Shown here: piece by piece, positions 9,037 to 17,985 of the stretch | Numbering within the stretch: the stretch's first letter is position 1 | Layout of the letters: each line of letters opens with the position of its first letter | From: Bacteroidales bacterium | GTDB lineage: Bacteria > Bacteroidota > Bacteroidia > Bacteroidales > WCHB1-69 | NCBI GenBank assembly: GCA_017394765.1 | Contig: JAFPXF010000097.1 | Coordinates: 4,095 to 68,094, forward strand | DNA: 64,000 nt | Direction of reading: 5' to 3' | Notes under the pieces: model-generated | Told to the model about the DNA's origin: nothing | The model's input: the letters and a program-made list of their open reading frames with translations, nothing else | Databases searched by the model: none | Made by a program: the position numbers and the translations under genes

Positions 9037-9273
9037 TTATTCAGCAAGAACAAGCACTTTGTCGTGCAAAACCTCGGCCACACCGCCATTGAGGTCGAAA
9101 AAGAGTTCCTGACCATCCTTGTCCTGCACCTTGGCGCGACCCTTCTGGAGGGCAGCCACCATAGGGGCATGATGTTCCAATATTTCGAACAATCCGCCCA
9201 AGCCGGGGAGTTGTACCAAGGTAACCTCGCCGGAATAGACCGATTTATCTGGGGTTCTGATTTCGATTGTCAT
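9037..9273 (-). CDS. atpC: F1Fo ATP synthase epsilon subunit
   Basis: Central-stalk subunit of the F1 part of ATP synthase. The 78 residues hold only the N-terminal beta-sandwich (MTIEIRTPDKSVYSGEV; LPGLGGLFEILEHHAPMVAAL; FFDLNGGVAEV), with the signature G-x-x-G-x-x-x-x-x-x-x-H-A-P. The C-terminal inhibitory helices are missing; such short forms occur in Bacteroidota. It lies 6 bp after atpD. No other atp gene is adjacent; a terminator follows. Confidence 0.93.
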   Translation of the reverse strand: MTIEIRTPDKSVYSGEVTLVQLPGLGGLFEILEHHAPMVAALQKGRAKVQDKDGQELFFDLNGGVAEVLHDKVLVLAE

Positions 9274-9279
9274 GGCGTC

Positions 9280-10911
<1,632 letters not shown>

Positions 10912-10921
10912 TCAATCTCAA

Positions 10922-10994
10922 GCGGAAGTAGCTCAGTTGGTAGAGCACAACCTTGCCAAGGTTGGGGTCGCGAGTCCGAGTCTCGTTTTCCGCT
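10922..10994 (+). tRNA. tRNA-Gly (GCC)
   Basis: 73 nt. The acceptor stem pairs GCGGAAG with TTTCCGC, the D-arm contains AGCTCAGTTGGTAGAGC, and the anticodon arm ACCTTGCCAAGGT puts GCC in the loop. The variable loop and T-arm follow (GCGAG TCCGAGT CTCGT). CCA is not encoded. A promoter box lies just upstream and a strong terminator just downstream, so it is a single-gene transcript. Confidence 0.95.
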
Positions 10995-11001
10995 CAAAAT
11001 C

Positions 11002-11033
11002 AAAGGCATAGGGTTCTCTCCTATGCCTTTTTT
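11002..11033 (+). terminator. Terminator of tRNA-Gly
   Basis: 11-bp stem AAAGGCATAGG / CCTATGCCTTT (11002-11012 / 11020-11030) followed by more Ts. It also lies just beyond the 3' end of the minus-strand ABC transporter gene. Confidence 0.85.
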
Positions 11034-11053
11034 GTTTCCTGCAACGTCCTGTT

Positions 11054-12844
11054 TCACTCATCGGCGATAGTGCGTGCAATCTTCTCAATATTGAGCGAAC
11101 GTGCGGACGCATCGATAATATCTTTATAAATGCCGCCTTTTTTGTAAATTTCGTCGGGGTTGCCGTCCTCCTCCACACGGCCGTCCTTGAGCGCATAAAT
11201 GTAGTCGGCGTCGATAATTTGTGAAATGCTGTGGGAGATAATGATGACGGTGCGGTTTTGTTTGATGGCATCGATGCTGTTCTTGATCTGCTCGGTGGCG
11301 ATGGCGTCCAAGCTGGCTGTCGGCTCGTCAAGGAAGATGATGGGTGGATTCTTGAGGAACATGCGGGCGATGGCCACACGCTGCTGCTGTCCGCCGGAAA
11401 GGTCGGCGGCATTACCCTTGAACTGCTTCGGCAGTTCCATAATCTGATCATAAAGGTGCGCCTTCTTGGCGGCCTCCACCACCTCCTCGTGCGAGGCATC
11501 CGGCTTGCCGTAAAGGATGTTCTCCTCAATAGTGCCGTCGAAAATGTGGTTCTTCTGCAACACCAAGCCGATATTCTCGCGAAGGTATTTCGTGTCGTAG
11601 TCGTTCAGATCGACCCCGTCGAGCATGATGGTGCCCACCTGCGGCGTGTAGAACTTGTCCAGCAGGTTGACCACAGTGCTTTTGCCCGCACCCGACAGTC
11701 CCACAAGGGCGGTGATTTTGCCCGGTTCAATTTTCATGTTCACACCGAACAACGCCTGCGTGCCGCTCGGATAGGTGAAATCGACCCCGCGAAGCTCGAA
11801 GTTGCCTCGGATCTTCTCGGGACGGTACTCGCCCGTCGGCTCGATCTCCTTGTCGGAGTTCAGAATGCCGAAGAAACCCTCAGCGTAAATCAGCGCGTCA
11901 TTCACGTCATCGAAAATGCGCTGCAACTGTGTGATGGGCGCGATGACGTTGCTGAAGAGCATCACATGGTACATGATCTTACCGATGCTCATGCCGGGAT
12001 ATTCGATGAGCACCAAATAGGCGGTGAGGATGATGACCAGCACAGTGCCCACTTGCCGCACGAAACTCTTGAGCCCGTTGTAGTAGAAAGCCACCTTGCG
12101 GGTCTTCATCTGGTTCTCCGTAACTTGGTTCTGAATGTCGAGCTGTTTCTGTGCCTCGATCTTCTCGCGATTGAAGCTCTTGATGACATTGATGGAGTCG
12201 ATGATGTTTTTGATGCCCTGACTCTTGCTCTCCAAGTGGCCACGCATCTCGCGCCGCCATCCCTTGAGCCGCTTGGCCTGCCGGTAGGTAATCCAGAAGT
12301 ATATGGGCACAATGCCAAGGGCAACCAAGCCCACATAGACGTTAGCTGCGAACATCAGGATGAGCGCCAACAACGCGCTGGTGAACAATGGCAACAAGTC
12401 GATGAAGAAATTCTGCACCGTGCGCGACAGCGAACTGACACCTTGGTCAATACGTGACTGGACCTTGCCCGTGGCGTTCTCGCCGGAGTTGAAATAAGCC
12501 ATGCGGAAGGTCAGCACCTTCTCGATGACACTCTGCGAGAGGTCGCGCGACACGAAGATGCGCATCCTTTCGCCAAAATAGTTCTGCGCAAAGGTGACTA
12601 TGGCAGACAGGACCTCCTTGCCCAAGAGCACAATGGAAATGACGGTCATGATGCTGGCCGCCTTGCTCCAACTGAAGTCGGTGCCAATCAGCGCATTGAT
12701 GGCATCCACGGTCCGGTCGAGCACAATAGCATTGACCTGTGCCATCAAAGAACCTATAAGTGTGAGAATCAATGTAATGAGTACAAGCCATTTATAAGGC
12801 TTTACAAAAGGCCGGATGTTCTTAAAGAGCGAAAAGAGATTCAT
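11054..12844 (-). CDS. ABC exporter, fused membrane and ATPase domains
   Basis: 596-residue half-transporter. The N-terminal ABC transporter type 1 domain (about 1-320) has six predicted membrane helices. The C-terminal nucleotide-binding domain has Walker A GLSGAGKST, a Q-loop region ENIGLVLQKNHIF, signature LSGGQQQRVAIARM, Walker B IIFLDEPTASLD and H-loop IISHS. This is the MsbA/LmrA-like lipid or drug exporter layout (probably a homodimer in the inner membrane); the substrate cannot be read from sequence. The ATG at 12842-12844 was chosen; the slightly longer frame uses TTG at 12853. Confidence 0.93.
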   Translation of the reverse strand: MNLFSLFKNIRPFVKPYKWLVLITLILTLIGSLMAQVNAIVLDRTVDAINALIGTDFSWSKAASIMTVISIVLLGKEVLSAIVTFAQNYFGERMRIFVSRDLSQSVIEKVLTFRMAYFNSGENATGKVQSRIDQGVSSLSRTVQNFFIDLLPLFTSALLALILMFAANVYVGLVALGIVPIYFWITYRQAKRLKGWRREMRGHLESKSQGIKNIIDSINVIKSFNREKIEAQKQLDIQNQVTENQMKTRKVAFYYNGLKSFVRQVGTVLVIILTAYLVLIEYPGMSIGKIMYHVMLFSNVIAPITQLQRIFDDVNDALIYAEGFFGILNSDKEIEPTGEYRPEKIRGNFELRGVDFTYPSGTQALFGVNMKIEPGKITALVGLSGAGKSTVVNLLDKFYTPQVGTIMLDGVDLNDYDTKYLRENIGLVLQKNHIFDGTIEENILYGKPDASHEEVVEAAKKAHLYDQIMELPKQFKGNAADLSGGQQQRVAIARMFLKNPPIIFLDEPTASLDAIATEQIKNSIDAIKQNRTVIIISHSISQIIDADYIYALKDGRVEEDGNPDEIYKKGGIYKDIIDASARSLNIEKIARTIADE

Positions 12845-12910
12845 AACTTGCAAGAGTTCAAAGTTCAGAATAAAAAAAACAAAGGGAAGTCAGGGTATAA
12901 ATTTGCATTG

Positions 12911-13918
12911 TTACTCGGATAACGCATATTCGATTTGACGGTAGAGGTCGTCGAAGTCACCGTCATTTTGGAAAACACGGTCGGCCAGTTCCATGCAGCG
13001 GCCCACATTTTGGTGGTTAGGGTCTGTGGAGGACATCTCGCGGCGCTCATTTTCAAGAAAAGTCTCGAAGGTCACATGGTCGGTCTCGGAATTGCGGCCC
13101 ACGATACGCTCGTAGCGGATTTTAGGGTCTGCATCGACGGCAAAGAGGAGAAAATGCTTGTTTTTGCGCAGCGACTCGACCTCGCCGGGGGTGCGAATGC
13201 TCTCGATGATGGCGTTAGCCCCGTCGGCTTCGGCCTGTTTGTAAAGCTCGTCGGTGATAAAGGAGGGCGAATGTTTGGCACGCAGGTCGTTGGCCACCTC
13301 CACGAAGGTGTCGCGGTTGATTTCCAAGCCTCGCCGTTTTGCCTCTTCGGTGAGGTAACCGCGCACGGAGTAGTGCTTAAAGCCGTAATGTTGAACGAGA
13401 TAGTCCACAATGGTGCCTTTGCCGGCACCCAAGGTGCCCGTGATGCCGATAATTTTCATAGAAGAATGGTTCTGAGGAGTTTGCAAATCCATTGGATTAA
13501 TTTTTGAGATATAAAAAGTGAAACCTTGATTGATTTTATGGCTTTGGGTCTTCAAGATGATAAAATAGAGGGCCAAAAAGGCCACGCAAACAAGCACGCT
13601 CACCAGTTCGTTGTGAAAGAGCAAATAGCTGGCAAGAAATGCGAGCATCAACACACAGAACGGCAACAGATACGCCAGGACCACGGCCTTGCCGCCCGCG
13701 CGACCCCGCAAGTTGAGGTTGACGCGCTCGCCGATGGAAACCTTCACATCCTCGGGCACCACCGCCACAATGGTCTCCTGCCGGTGGTCGGAAGGGATGC
13801 AGATGCTTTTGGCATGGCATCCGGCACAGGCGGAGCTGACGATGATTTCCACTTCCGCCTCCCTGTTGTGTACCGCCTTCACGATGCCCTCTTTGCAAAT
13901 GGTTGATTGTTCTGACAT
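12911..13918 (-). CDS. RseC/MucC-like domain fused to a P-loop nucleotide kinase
   Basis: 335 residues, two parts in one uninterrupted frame. Residues 1-140 look like a complete RseC protein (SoxR-reducing/Rnf-associated family): Cys motif CAGCHAKSIC at 31-40, then two membrane helices (about 79-101 and 104-122) and the usual end GFTFYISKI. A 13-residue linker follows, and from Met 154 (ATG at 13459) a cytoplasmic P-loop kinase resembling dephospho-CoA or deoxynucleotide kinases starts, MKIIGITGTLGAGKGTIVDY, with RTPGEVESLR and VDADPKIRYERIVGR. Normally these are separate genes, and rseC usually heads an rnf operon in Bacteroidales. Either a true fusion or loss of the rseC stop codon; the kinase could also start internally at 13459 (or 13492). 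Confidence 0.8.
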   Translation of the reverse strand: MSEQSTICKEGIVKAVHNREAEVEIIVSSACAGCHAKSICIPSDHRQETIVAVVPEDVKVSIGERVNLNLRGRAGGKAVVLAYLLPFCVLMLAFLASYLLFHNELVSVLVCVAFLALYFIILKTQSHKINQGFTFYISKINPMDLQTPQNHSSMKIIGITGTLGAGKGTIVDYLVQHYGFKHYSVRGYLTEEAKRRGLEINRDTFVEVANDLRAKHSPSFITDELYKQAEADGANAIIESIRTPGEVESLRKNKHFLLFAVDADPKIRYERIVGRNSETDHVTFETFLENERREMSSTDPNHQNVGRCMELADRVFQNDGDFDDLYRQIEYALSE

Positions 13919-13941
13919 AATGAGGTTGTTATTTTAGGTTG

Positions 13942-13949
13942 CAAAAATA
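13942..13949 (-). promoter_or_regulatory. -7 promoter box for the RseC-kinase gene
   Basis: The reverse strand reads TATTTTTG, 23 nt before the start codon at 13918. Confidence 0.55.
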
Positions 13950-13989
13950 GTAAAAAAAATTATCAACACCCCCTTGCATACGCCATTCC

Positions 13990-14011
13990 ACCGAGCTTTT
14001 GCCCCTAACGG
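13990..14011. repeat. Dispersed repeat fragment (22 nt, exact copy elsewhere in the window)
   Basis: Exact reverse complement of 21988-22009. The core on this strand is CCGAGCTTTTGCCCCTAACG. It lies in the gap between radA and the RseC-kinase gene and appears to be a piece of the same intergenic repeat found inside the MITE-like element at 21765-22107. Confidence 0.7.
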
Positions 14012-14043
14012 CTTATTACGAACACCCTCGCAAATCGCATCCC

Positions 14044-15420
14044 TCATTCCTTTCCGAACAACTGCCGCATCACCTCCTCCACCTTGACGACCGGGATGAT
14101 CTTTATTTTGAAATCGGAGGTGTTGACGCCCTTGAGGTTGTATTTGGAGACAAACATGCGTGTAAATCCGAGTTTGTCGGCCTCGGCGATGCGCTGCACG
14201 ATGCGGGAAACAGGACGCACCTCGCCGCTGAGCCCCATCTCGCCGGCAAAACAGGTCTTGGCATCAATAGGCACGTCAATGGCGGAGGAGAGAATCGCGG
14301 CGACGATGGCCAGGTTGATGGCGGGGTCCTCCACGCGCACGCCGCCGGCGATGTTGAGGAAGACATCCTTGGCGCCGAGCTTGAAGTGACACCGCTTCTC
14401 CAACACGGCGAGCAGCATGTTCATCCGGCGGATGTCGTAGCCCGTGGCGGAACGCTGCGGCACACCATAGACTGCGGAACTCACAAGGGCTTGTGTCTCG
14501 ATCATCATCGGGCGATTGCCCTCGAGGATGGAGGCCACGGCATTGCCGCTATAGTCCTCTTCATGCTGGGAAAGCAGTATTTCGGAAGGATTGAGAATTT
14601 CTTGCAGACCATCTTGTCGCATCTCGAAAATGCCCATCTCGGAGGTGGAGCCGAAACGGTTCTTGATGCAGCGCACAATGCGGTAGCCATAGTGCTGGTC
14701 GCCCTCGAACTGGAGGACCGTATCGACGATGTGCTCTAAGATTTTCGGGCCGGCGAGGGTGCCGTCCTTGGTGATGTGACCGATGAGGAAAACGGGAATG
14801 CCGGCGGTCTTGGCCAGATGCTGGAACTCGGCGGCGCACTCCTTGAGCTGTGAGATGGAACCGGCCGCGGAGTCGAGCAGCGCACTCTGCATCGTCTGGA
14901 TGGAGTCCACAATGAGGATGTCGGGGCCAAGGGCCTCCACATGCTTGAAAATCTCCTGGGTGCCCGTTTCAGTGAGCACATAGCAGTTGGGGGCCTTGCG
15001 GGCGGAAAGGCGGGCGGCACGCATCTTGAGTTGTGCCTCGCTCTCCTCGCCGGAGACGTAGAGCACCTTGGAAGACTGCATGTTAAGTGCCATCTGGAGC
15101 AGCAGCGTCGATTTGCCGATGCCGGGCTCGCCGCCGAGCAGCACGATGGAGCCTGCCACGATGCCGCCGCCCAGCACGCGGTCAAATTCGCCGAAAGTGC
15201 TGGAAACACGGGGCATTTGCAGAAGCGACACCTCATCGATGGGCTTGGGCCTGCTCTTGGAGACTGTTGCGTTGGAACGGCCCTTGGCGGGCGTCTCTTC
15301 ACGCACAACAACCTCCTCCTCGAAAGTGTTCCACTCGCCACAAGAGGGGCAACGACCTATCCATTGCGCCGACTGGGCACCGCAGTTCTTGCAAAAGTAC
15401 ATCGATTTGCTCTTCGCCAT
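14044..15420 (-). CDS. radA: DNA repair protein RadA
   Basis: RecA-like branch-migration helicase of homologous recombination. 458 residues in order: N-terminal zinc finger CKNCGAQSAQWIGRCPSCGEW (Cys positions C-x2-C and C-x2-C), Walker A GGEPGIGKSTLLLQ, Walker B-type ILIVDSIQT, the RadA-specific KNRFGSTSEMGIFEM motif, and a Lon-protease-like C-terminal domain (GVRVEDPAINLAIVAAILSS; FAGEMGLSGEVRPV). Full length. It has its own upstream TATCTTTG box. Confidence 0.97.
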   Translation of the reverse strand: MAKSKSMYFCKNCGAQSAQWIGRCPSCGEWNTFEEEVVVREETPAKGRSNATVSKSRPKPIDEVSLLQMPRVSSTFGEFDRVLGGGIVAGSIVLLGGEPGIGKSTLLLQMALNMQSSKVLYVSGEESEAQLKMRAARLSARKAPNCYVLTETGTQEIFKHVEALGPDILIVDSIQTMQSALLDSAAGSISQLKECAAEFQHLAKTAGIPVFLIGHITKDGTLAGPKILEHIVDTVLQFEGDQHYGYRIVRCIKNRFGSTSEMGIFEMRQDGLQEILNPSEILLSQHEEDYSGNAVASILEGNRPMMIETQALVSSAVYGVPQRSATGYDIRRMNMLLAVLEKRCHFKLGAKDVFLNIAGGVRVEDPAINLAIVAAILSSAIDVPIDAKTCFAGEMGLSGEVRPVSRIVQRIAEADKLGFTRMFVSKYNLKGVNTSDFKIKIIPVVKVEEVMRQLFGKE

Positions 15421-15440
15421 GCGTCTTGTTTTTTAGTCGG

Positions 15441-15448
15441 CAAAGATA
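15441..15448 (-). promoter_or_regulatory. -7 promoter box for radA
   Basis: The reverse strand reads TATCTTTG, 20 nt before the radA ATG. It lies between the palindrome/terminator at 15460-15478 and radA. Confidence 0.6.
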
Positions 15449-15450
15449 AT

Positions 15451-15478
15451 AAAAAAAAAGACGCGAAAATTTCGCGTC
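15451..15478 (-). terminator. Terminator of the PepSY-like gene, related to the GAGACGC palindromes
   Basis: Arms GACGCGAA (15460-15467) and TTCGCGTC (15471-15478). On the minus strand the hairpin is followed by a T-run (15451-15459 as As). The right flank continues TCTACA, as in the dispersed GTAGAGACGC...GCGTCTCTAC family, but the left flank does not, so it is a half or eroded copy. Confidence 0.75.
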
Positions 15479-15489
15479 TCTACAGGTTT

Positions 15490-15933
15490 TTAATCATCAA
15501 GGCCGACAAAATTTCCATTCTTGTCGAATAGCAGATCAACGTCCGTCTCCCAACCATTCATGTCGGATAATCCGACTTTATAGCGGCTGTTTTCTAATTC
15601 AATCTCCTCAATGTGCTGGCCGGGACAGTTAGCGGCCACGTAAGTGACGATACTTGCCGGGAAGAAACCCGTGGGCATGAGTCTGCCGTGACAATCCACC
15701 TTTTTCCAATTGCCATTGGATCTGAAATCCACATCCGTTCCGTCAACAAGGTCAACGTCATAGTCACCATCCTCGTCTCTGACGACGGAAAGAATGTCAA
15801 TGCCAGGGAAATAGGTGTTCAGGAATGTCTTTGCCTTGGAGGGGAGTTTATCAGCAGTGACGGGTTTATCGTCACACGACACAAATGCGCTTAAGGCAAC
15901 CACACTCATCACAATCAAAAATAATTTTTTCAT
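15490..15933 (-). CDS. PepSY-like lipoprotein
   Basis: 147 residues. A signal peptide (MKKLFLIVMSVVALSAF) leads to lipobox VSC with the mature Cys at 20. Two PepSY-like units follow: KTFLNTYFPGIDILSVVRDEDGDYDVDLVDGTDVDFRSNG and IVTYVAANCPGQHIEEIELENSRYKVGLSDM-x-WETDVDLLFDKNGNFVGLD. This is the Bacteroidota PepSY_like (DUF2874) layout, thought to be periplasmic; the ligand is unknown. Single gene with its own terminator. Confidence 0.75.
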   Translation of the reverse strand: MKKLFLIVMSVVALSAFVSCDDKPVTADKLPSKAKTFLNTYFPGIDILSVVRDEDGDYDVDLVDGTDVDFRSNGNWKKVDCHGRLMPTGFFPASIVTYVAANCPGQHIEEIELENSRYKVGLSDMNGWETDVDLLFDKNGNFVGLDD

Positions 15934-16044
15934 CGTTTTGTATTTTTAAGTGCTTTTTAGGAGGGCTTCTGTTTTTCACTTCTTCACGTTGTCGCCGGTC
16001 TTGGTGCGAAGTCCGTTAAACATCAAGGCAGGCAAACAACGCCG

Positions 16045-16052
16045 CAAAATTA
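16045..16052 (-). promoter_or_regulatory. Possible -7 box for the PepSY-like gene
   Basis: TAATTTTG on the reverse strand, about 110 nt before the start codon. The interval 15934-16237 (about 300 nt) holds this box and the divergent box at 16222-16229 and no credible gene. Confidence 0.4.
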
Positions 16053-16221
16053 AAAAATTTTTGTTAATTGGATAAAAAAATCCGAAATGGTTGCGCCTTG
16101 TTGATGGTTTTTTTTGCTTTTTTTTTGCGTTTTGTCATAACTAATTAATTGTCAGTCTGTTGCTGATTTATCCTAAAACGTAGTATTTGCTCGTACCTGC
16201 ATTTACTTGCCATAAAAACTT

Positions 16222-16229
16222 TATTTTTG
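16222..16229 (+). promoter_or_regulatory. -7 promoter box for the GT39-like gene
   Basis: TATTTTTG, only 8 nt before the ATG at 16238, so the mRNA leader would be very short. The box lies inside the longer frame that opens at the TTG at 16187, which argues against that start. Confidence 0.6.
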
Positions 16230-16237
16230 CAGCCGTG

Positions 16238-17935
16238 ATGAAAAACAACAGGATTTTCTATCTGATTTTGCTCCTTTGGGTTTGTGTGGACCTCTTGACG
16301 GCACTGTTTGTCAACATTCACTCAGACGAGGCCTACTACGCCCTCTACGGTGCCCGTCTCGCCTGGGGTTACTACGACCACCCGCCCATGGTGGCATTGC
16401 TGGCTCATTGCAGCGACCTTCTCTTCGACGGCATCCTTGGCGTGCGATTCTGCACCATATTGATGCACGCCGGCACCCTTTGGCTGGTTTGGAAGACCCT
16501 TTCCGCCGAGGAACGCGATGCCCCTCACGCCGCCGTGGAGTTCTGCATTATCGCCGCCTCCCTGACGATGTTTGTGATCTATGGATTCACCACCACCCCG
16601 GACGCGCCACTGCTCTTTTTCACCGCACTCTTTTTCCACCTTTATAAAAAATATGTAGGATTGAAGGCCGGCGAGACATCCGAACTTCCGGAAACGCCAC
16701 AAAAGGGGCACCTGTCTTCAGGAAAGGGATGGTTCTTGGCCACGGCTATCGGCGTGACGGTGGCTGCCATGATGTACAGCAAATACATGGGCGTGCTGGT
16801 CGTGGCCTTCGTGATCCTCTCCAACTTGCGATTACTGCGCGACATCCGTGTCTGGTATGCCCTGTTGCTTGCTCTTCTGCTCTTCACGCCCCACCTTGTC
16901 TGGCAAGTCCAAAACCAATTTCCCAGCTTCACCTACCACCTCATCGCCAGAAACACTCATTTCCGGATAGCTTTCCCTTTGGAATACATTCCCAACCAAT
17001 TACTGGTTTTCAATCCCATAGCCTTCTGTCTGGCCCTCTGCTTCTGCTGGAAAAGACGCAAAACGGCAGACCTGTTCGAGAAGGCTTGCCTTTACACCAT
17101 TGTGGGATTCATTCTCTTTTTCTGGGTGATGACCGTCAAAGGGCATGCCGAGCCCCATTGGACGGTGGCGGCCTCCGTACCGATGCTGCTGGTGCTGTTC
17201 CGCAACCTGCACAAAGAGGGGTGGAGCAAATGGATTTACCGGCTGATTCTACCCTTGGCGGCACTGCTTGTTGTGGCCAGAATCGCGCTTTGTTTCAACG
17301 TGCTGGCCAAATCAACAGGCTACGGCAGCAGGAAAGACTATCTGTCGGCCATCCAAAAACTCGACATCGACAGGCCCGTGGTATTCATCGAAACGTTCCA
17401 GAATCCCTCCCTGTACCGTTTTTACACCGGCAAGGAAGCAACCACGCTCAGCACCCTTCGCGGGCGCCGCAGCCAATACGACATCCTGCAACTGGACACT
17501 GCCTGGCAAGGCAGGCCTGTAATCATTTTTGGTAATATACCCGGTGCAAAAGACACGGTAATCGACAATATCACCATCCATTATCGAAGCACCAGGCATT
17601 TTCAGGGCACCAACCGCATAGAGGTCGAACTCAACCAGTGCGATTTCCTGGACGGCGACTCCGTCAGGGTGCATTACACCCTCTCTAATCCCTATCCCGT
17701 GAACTTCGACCTTGCAAACACTGAGTTCCCCGTCTCCATAACGGCTGTTTACAAAACCAAAGAGGGTTATCAAAAATACGAATGCCCCATCACGGAAAGG
17801 CCGTCCCTCTACCCCAACGGCTGGATCAGGTGTACCGCTTCTTTCCCATTGCTACATAATACCCCTATGGTTTTCTCCCTGTATAACGGCGTTTGCGAAA
17901 CCGTCAACAGCAAACCGCATATTCTGGCACCGTGA
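16238..17935 (+). CDS. Integral-membrane glycosyltransferase, PMT/ArnT (GT39/GT83) type
   Basis: 565 residues. The N-terminal two thirds contain about ten membrane helices; the last roughly 170 residues are soluble. The first helix is followed by HSDEAYYALYGARLAWGYYDHPPMVALLA, the Asp-Glu and DHPP pattern of polyprenyl-phosphate-sugar-dependent transferases (PMT_2 family). Such enzymes transfer a sugar from undecaprenyl-phosphate carriers on the outer face of the inner membrane to lipid A, proteins or glycans; the acceptor here is unknown. ATG at 16238 was chosen because the promoter box lies upstream of it. Single gene, converging on the T9SS protein gene. Confidence 0.85.
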   Translation: MKNNRIFYLILLLWVCVDLLTALFVNIHSDEAYYALYGARLAWGYYDHPPMVALLAHCSDLLFDGILGVRFCTILMHAGTLWLVWKTLSAEERDAPHAAVEFCIIAASLTMFVIYGFTTTPDAPLLFFTALFFHLYKKYVGLKAGETSELPETPQKGHLSSGKGWFLATAIGVTVAAMMYSKYMGVLVVAFVILSNLRLLRDIRVWYALLLALLLFTPHLVWQVQNQFPSFTYHLIARNTHFRIAFPLEYIPNQLLVFNPIAFCLALCFCWKRRKTADLFEKACLYTIVGFILFFWVMTVKGHAEPHWTVAASVPMLLVLFRNLHKEGWSKWIYRLILPLAALLVVARIALCFNVLAKSTGYGSRKDYLSAIQKLDIDRPVVFIETFQNPSLYRFYTGKEATTLSTLRGRRSQYDILQLDTAWQGRPVIIFGNIPGAKDTVIDNITIHYRSTRHFQGTNRIEVELNQCDFLDGDSVRVHYTLSNPYPVNFDLANTEFPVSITAVYKTKEGYQKYECPITERPSLYPNGWIRCTASFPLLHNTPMVFSLYNGVCETVNSKPHILAP

Positions 17936-17985
17936 CGAACCGACTCTTCACCTTCAGTCGGCAAACAGCAGCCCTTGTCGCAATG

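Noticed and set aside
16187..16237. Upstream extension of the GT39-type gene (TTG start)
   Set aside because: The -7 box at 16222-16229 lies inside it and the first membrane helix starts after the ATG at 16238.
17940..17961. Terminator between the GT39-type gene and the T9SS gene
   Set aside because: A 6-bp stem with a 10-nt loop but no T-run on either side; too weak.
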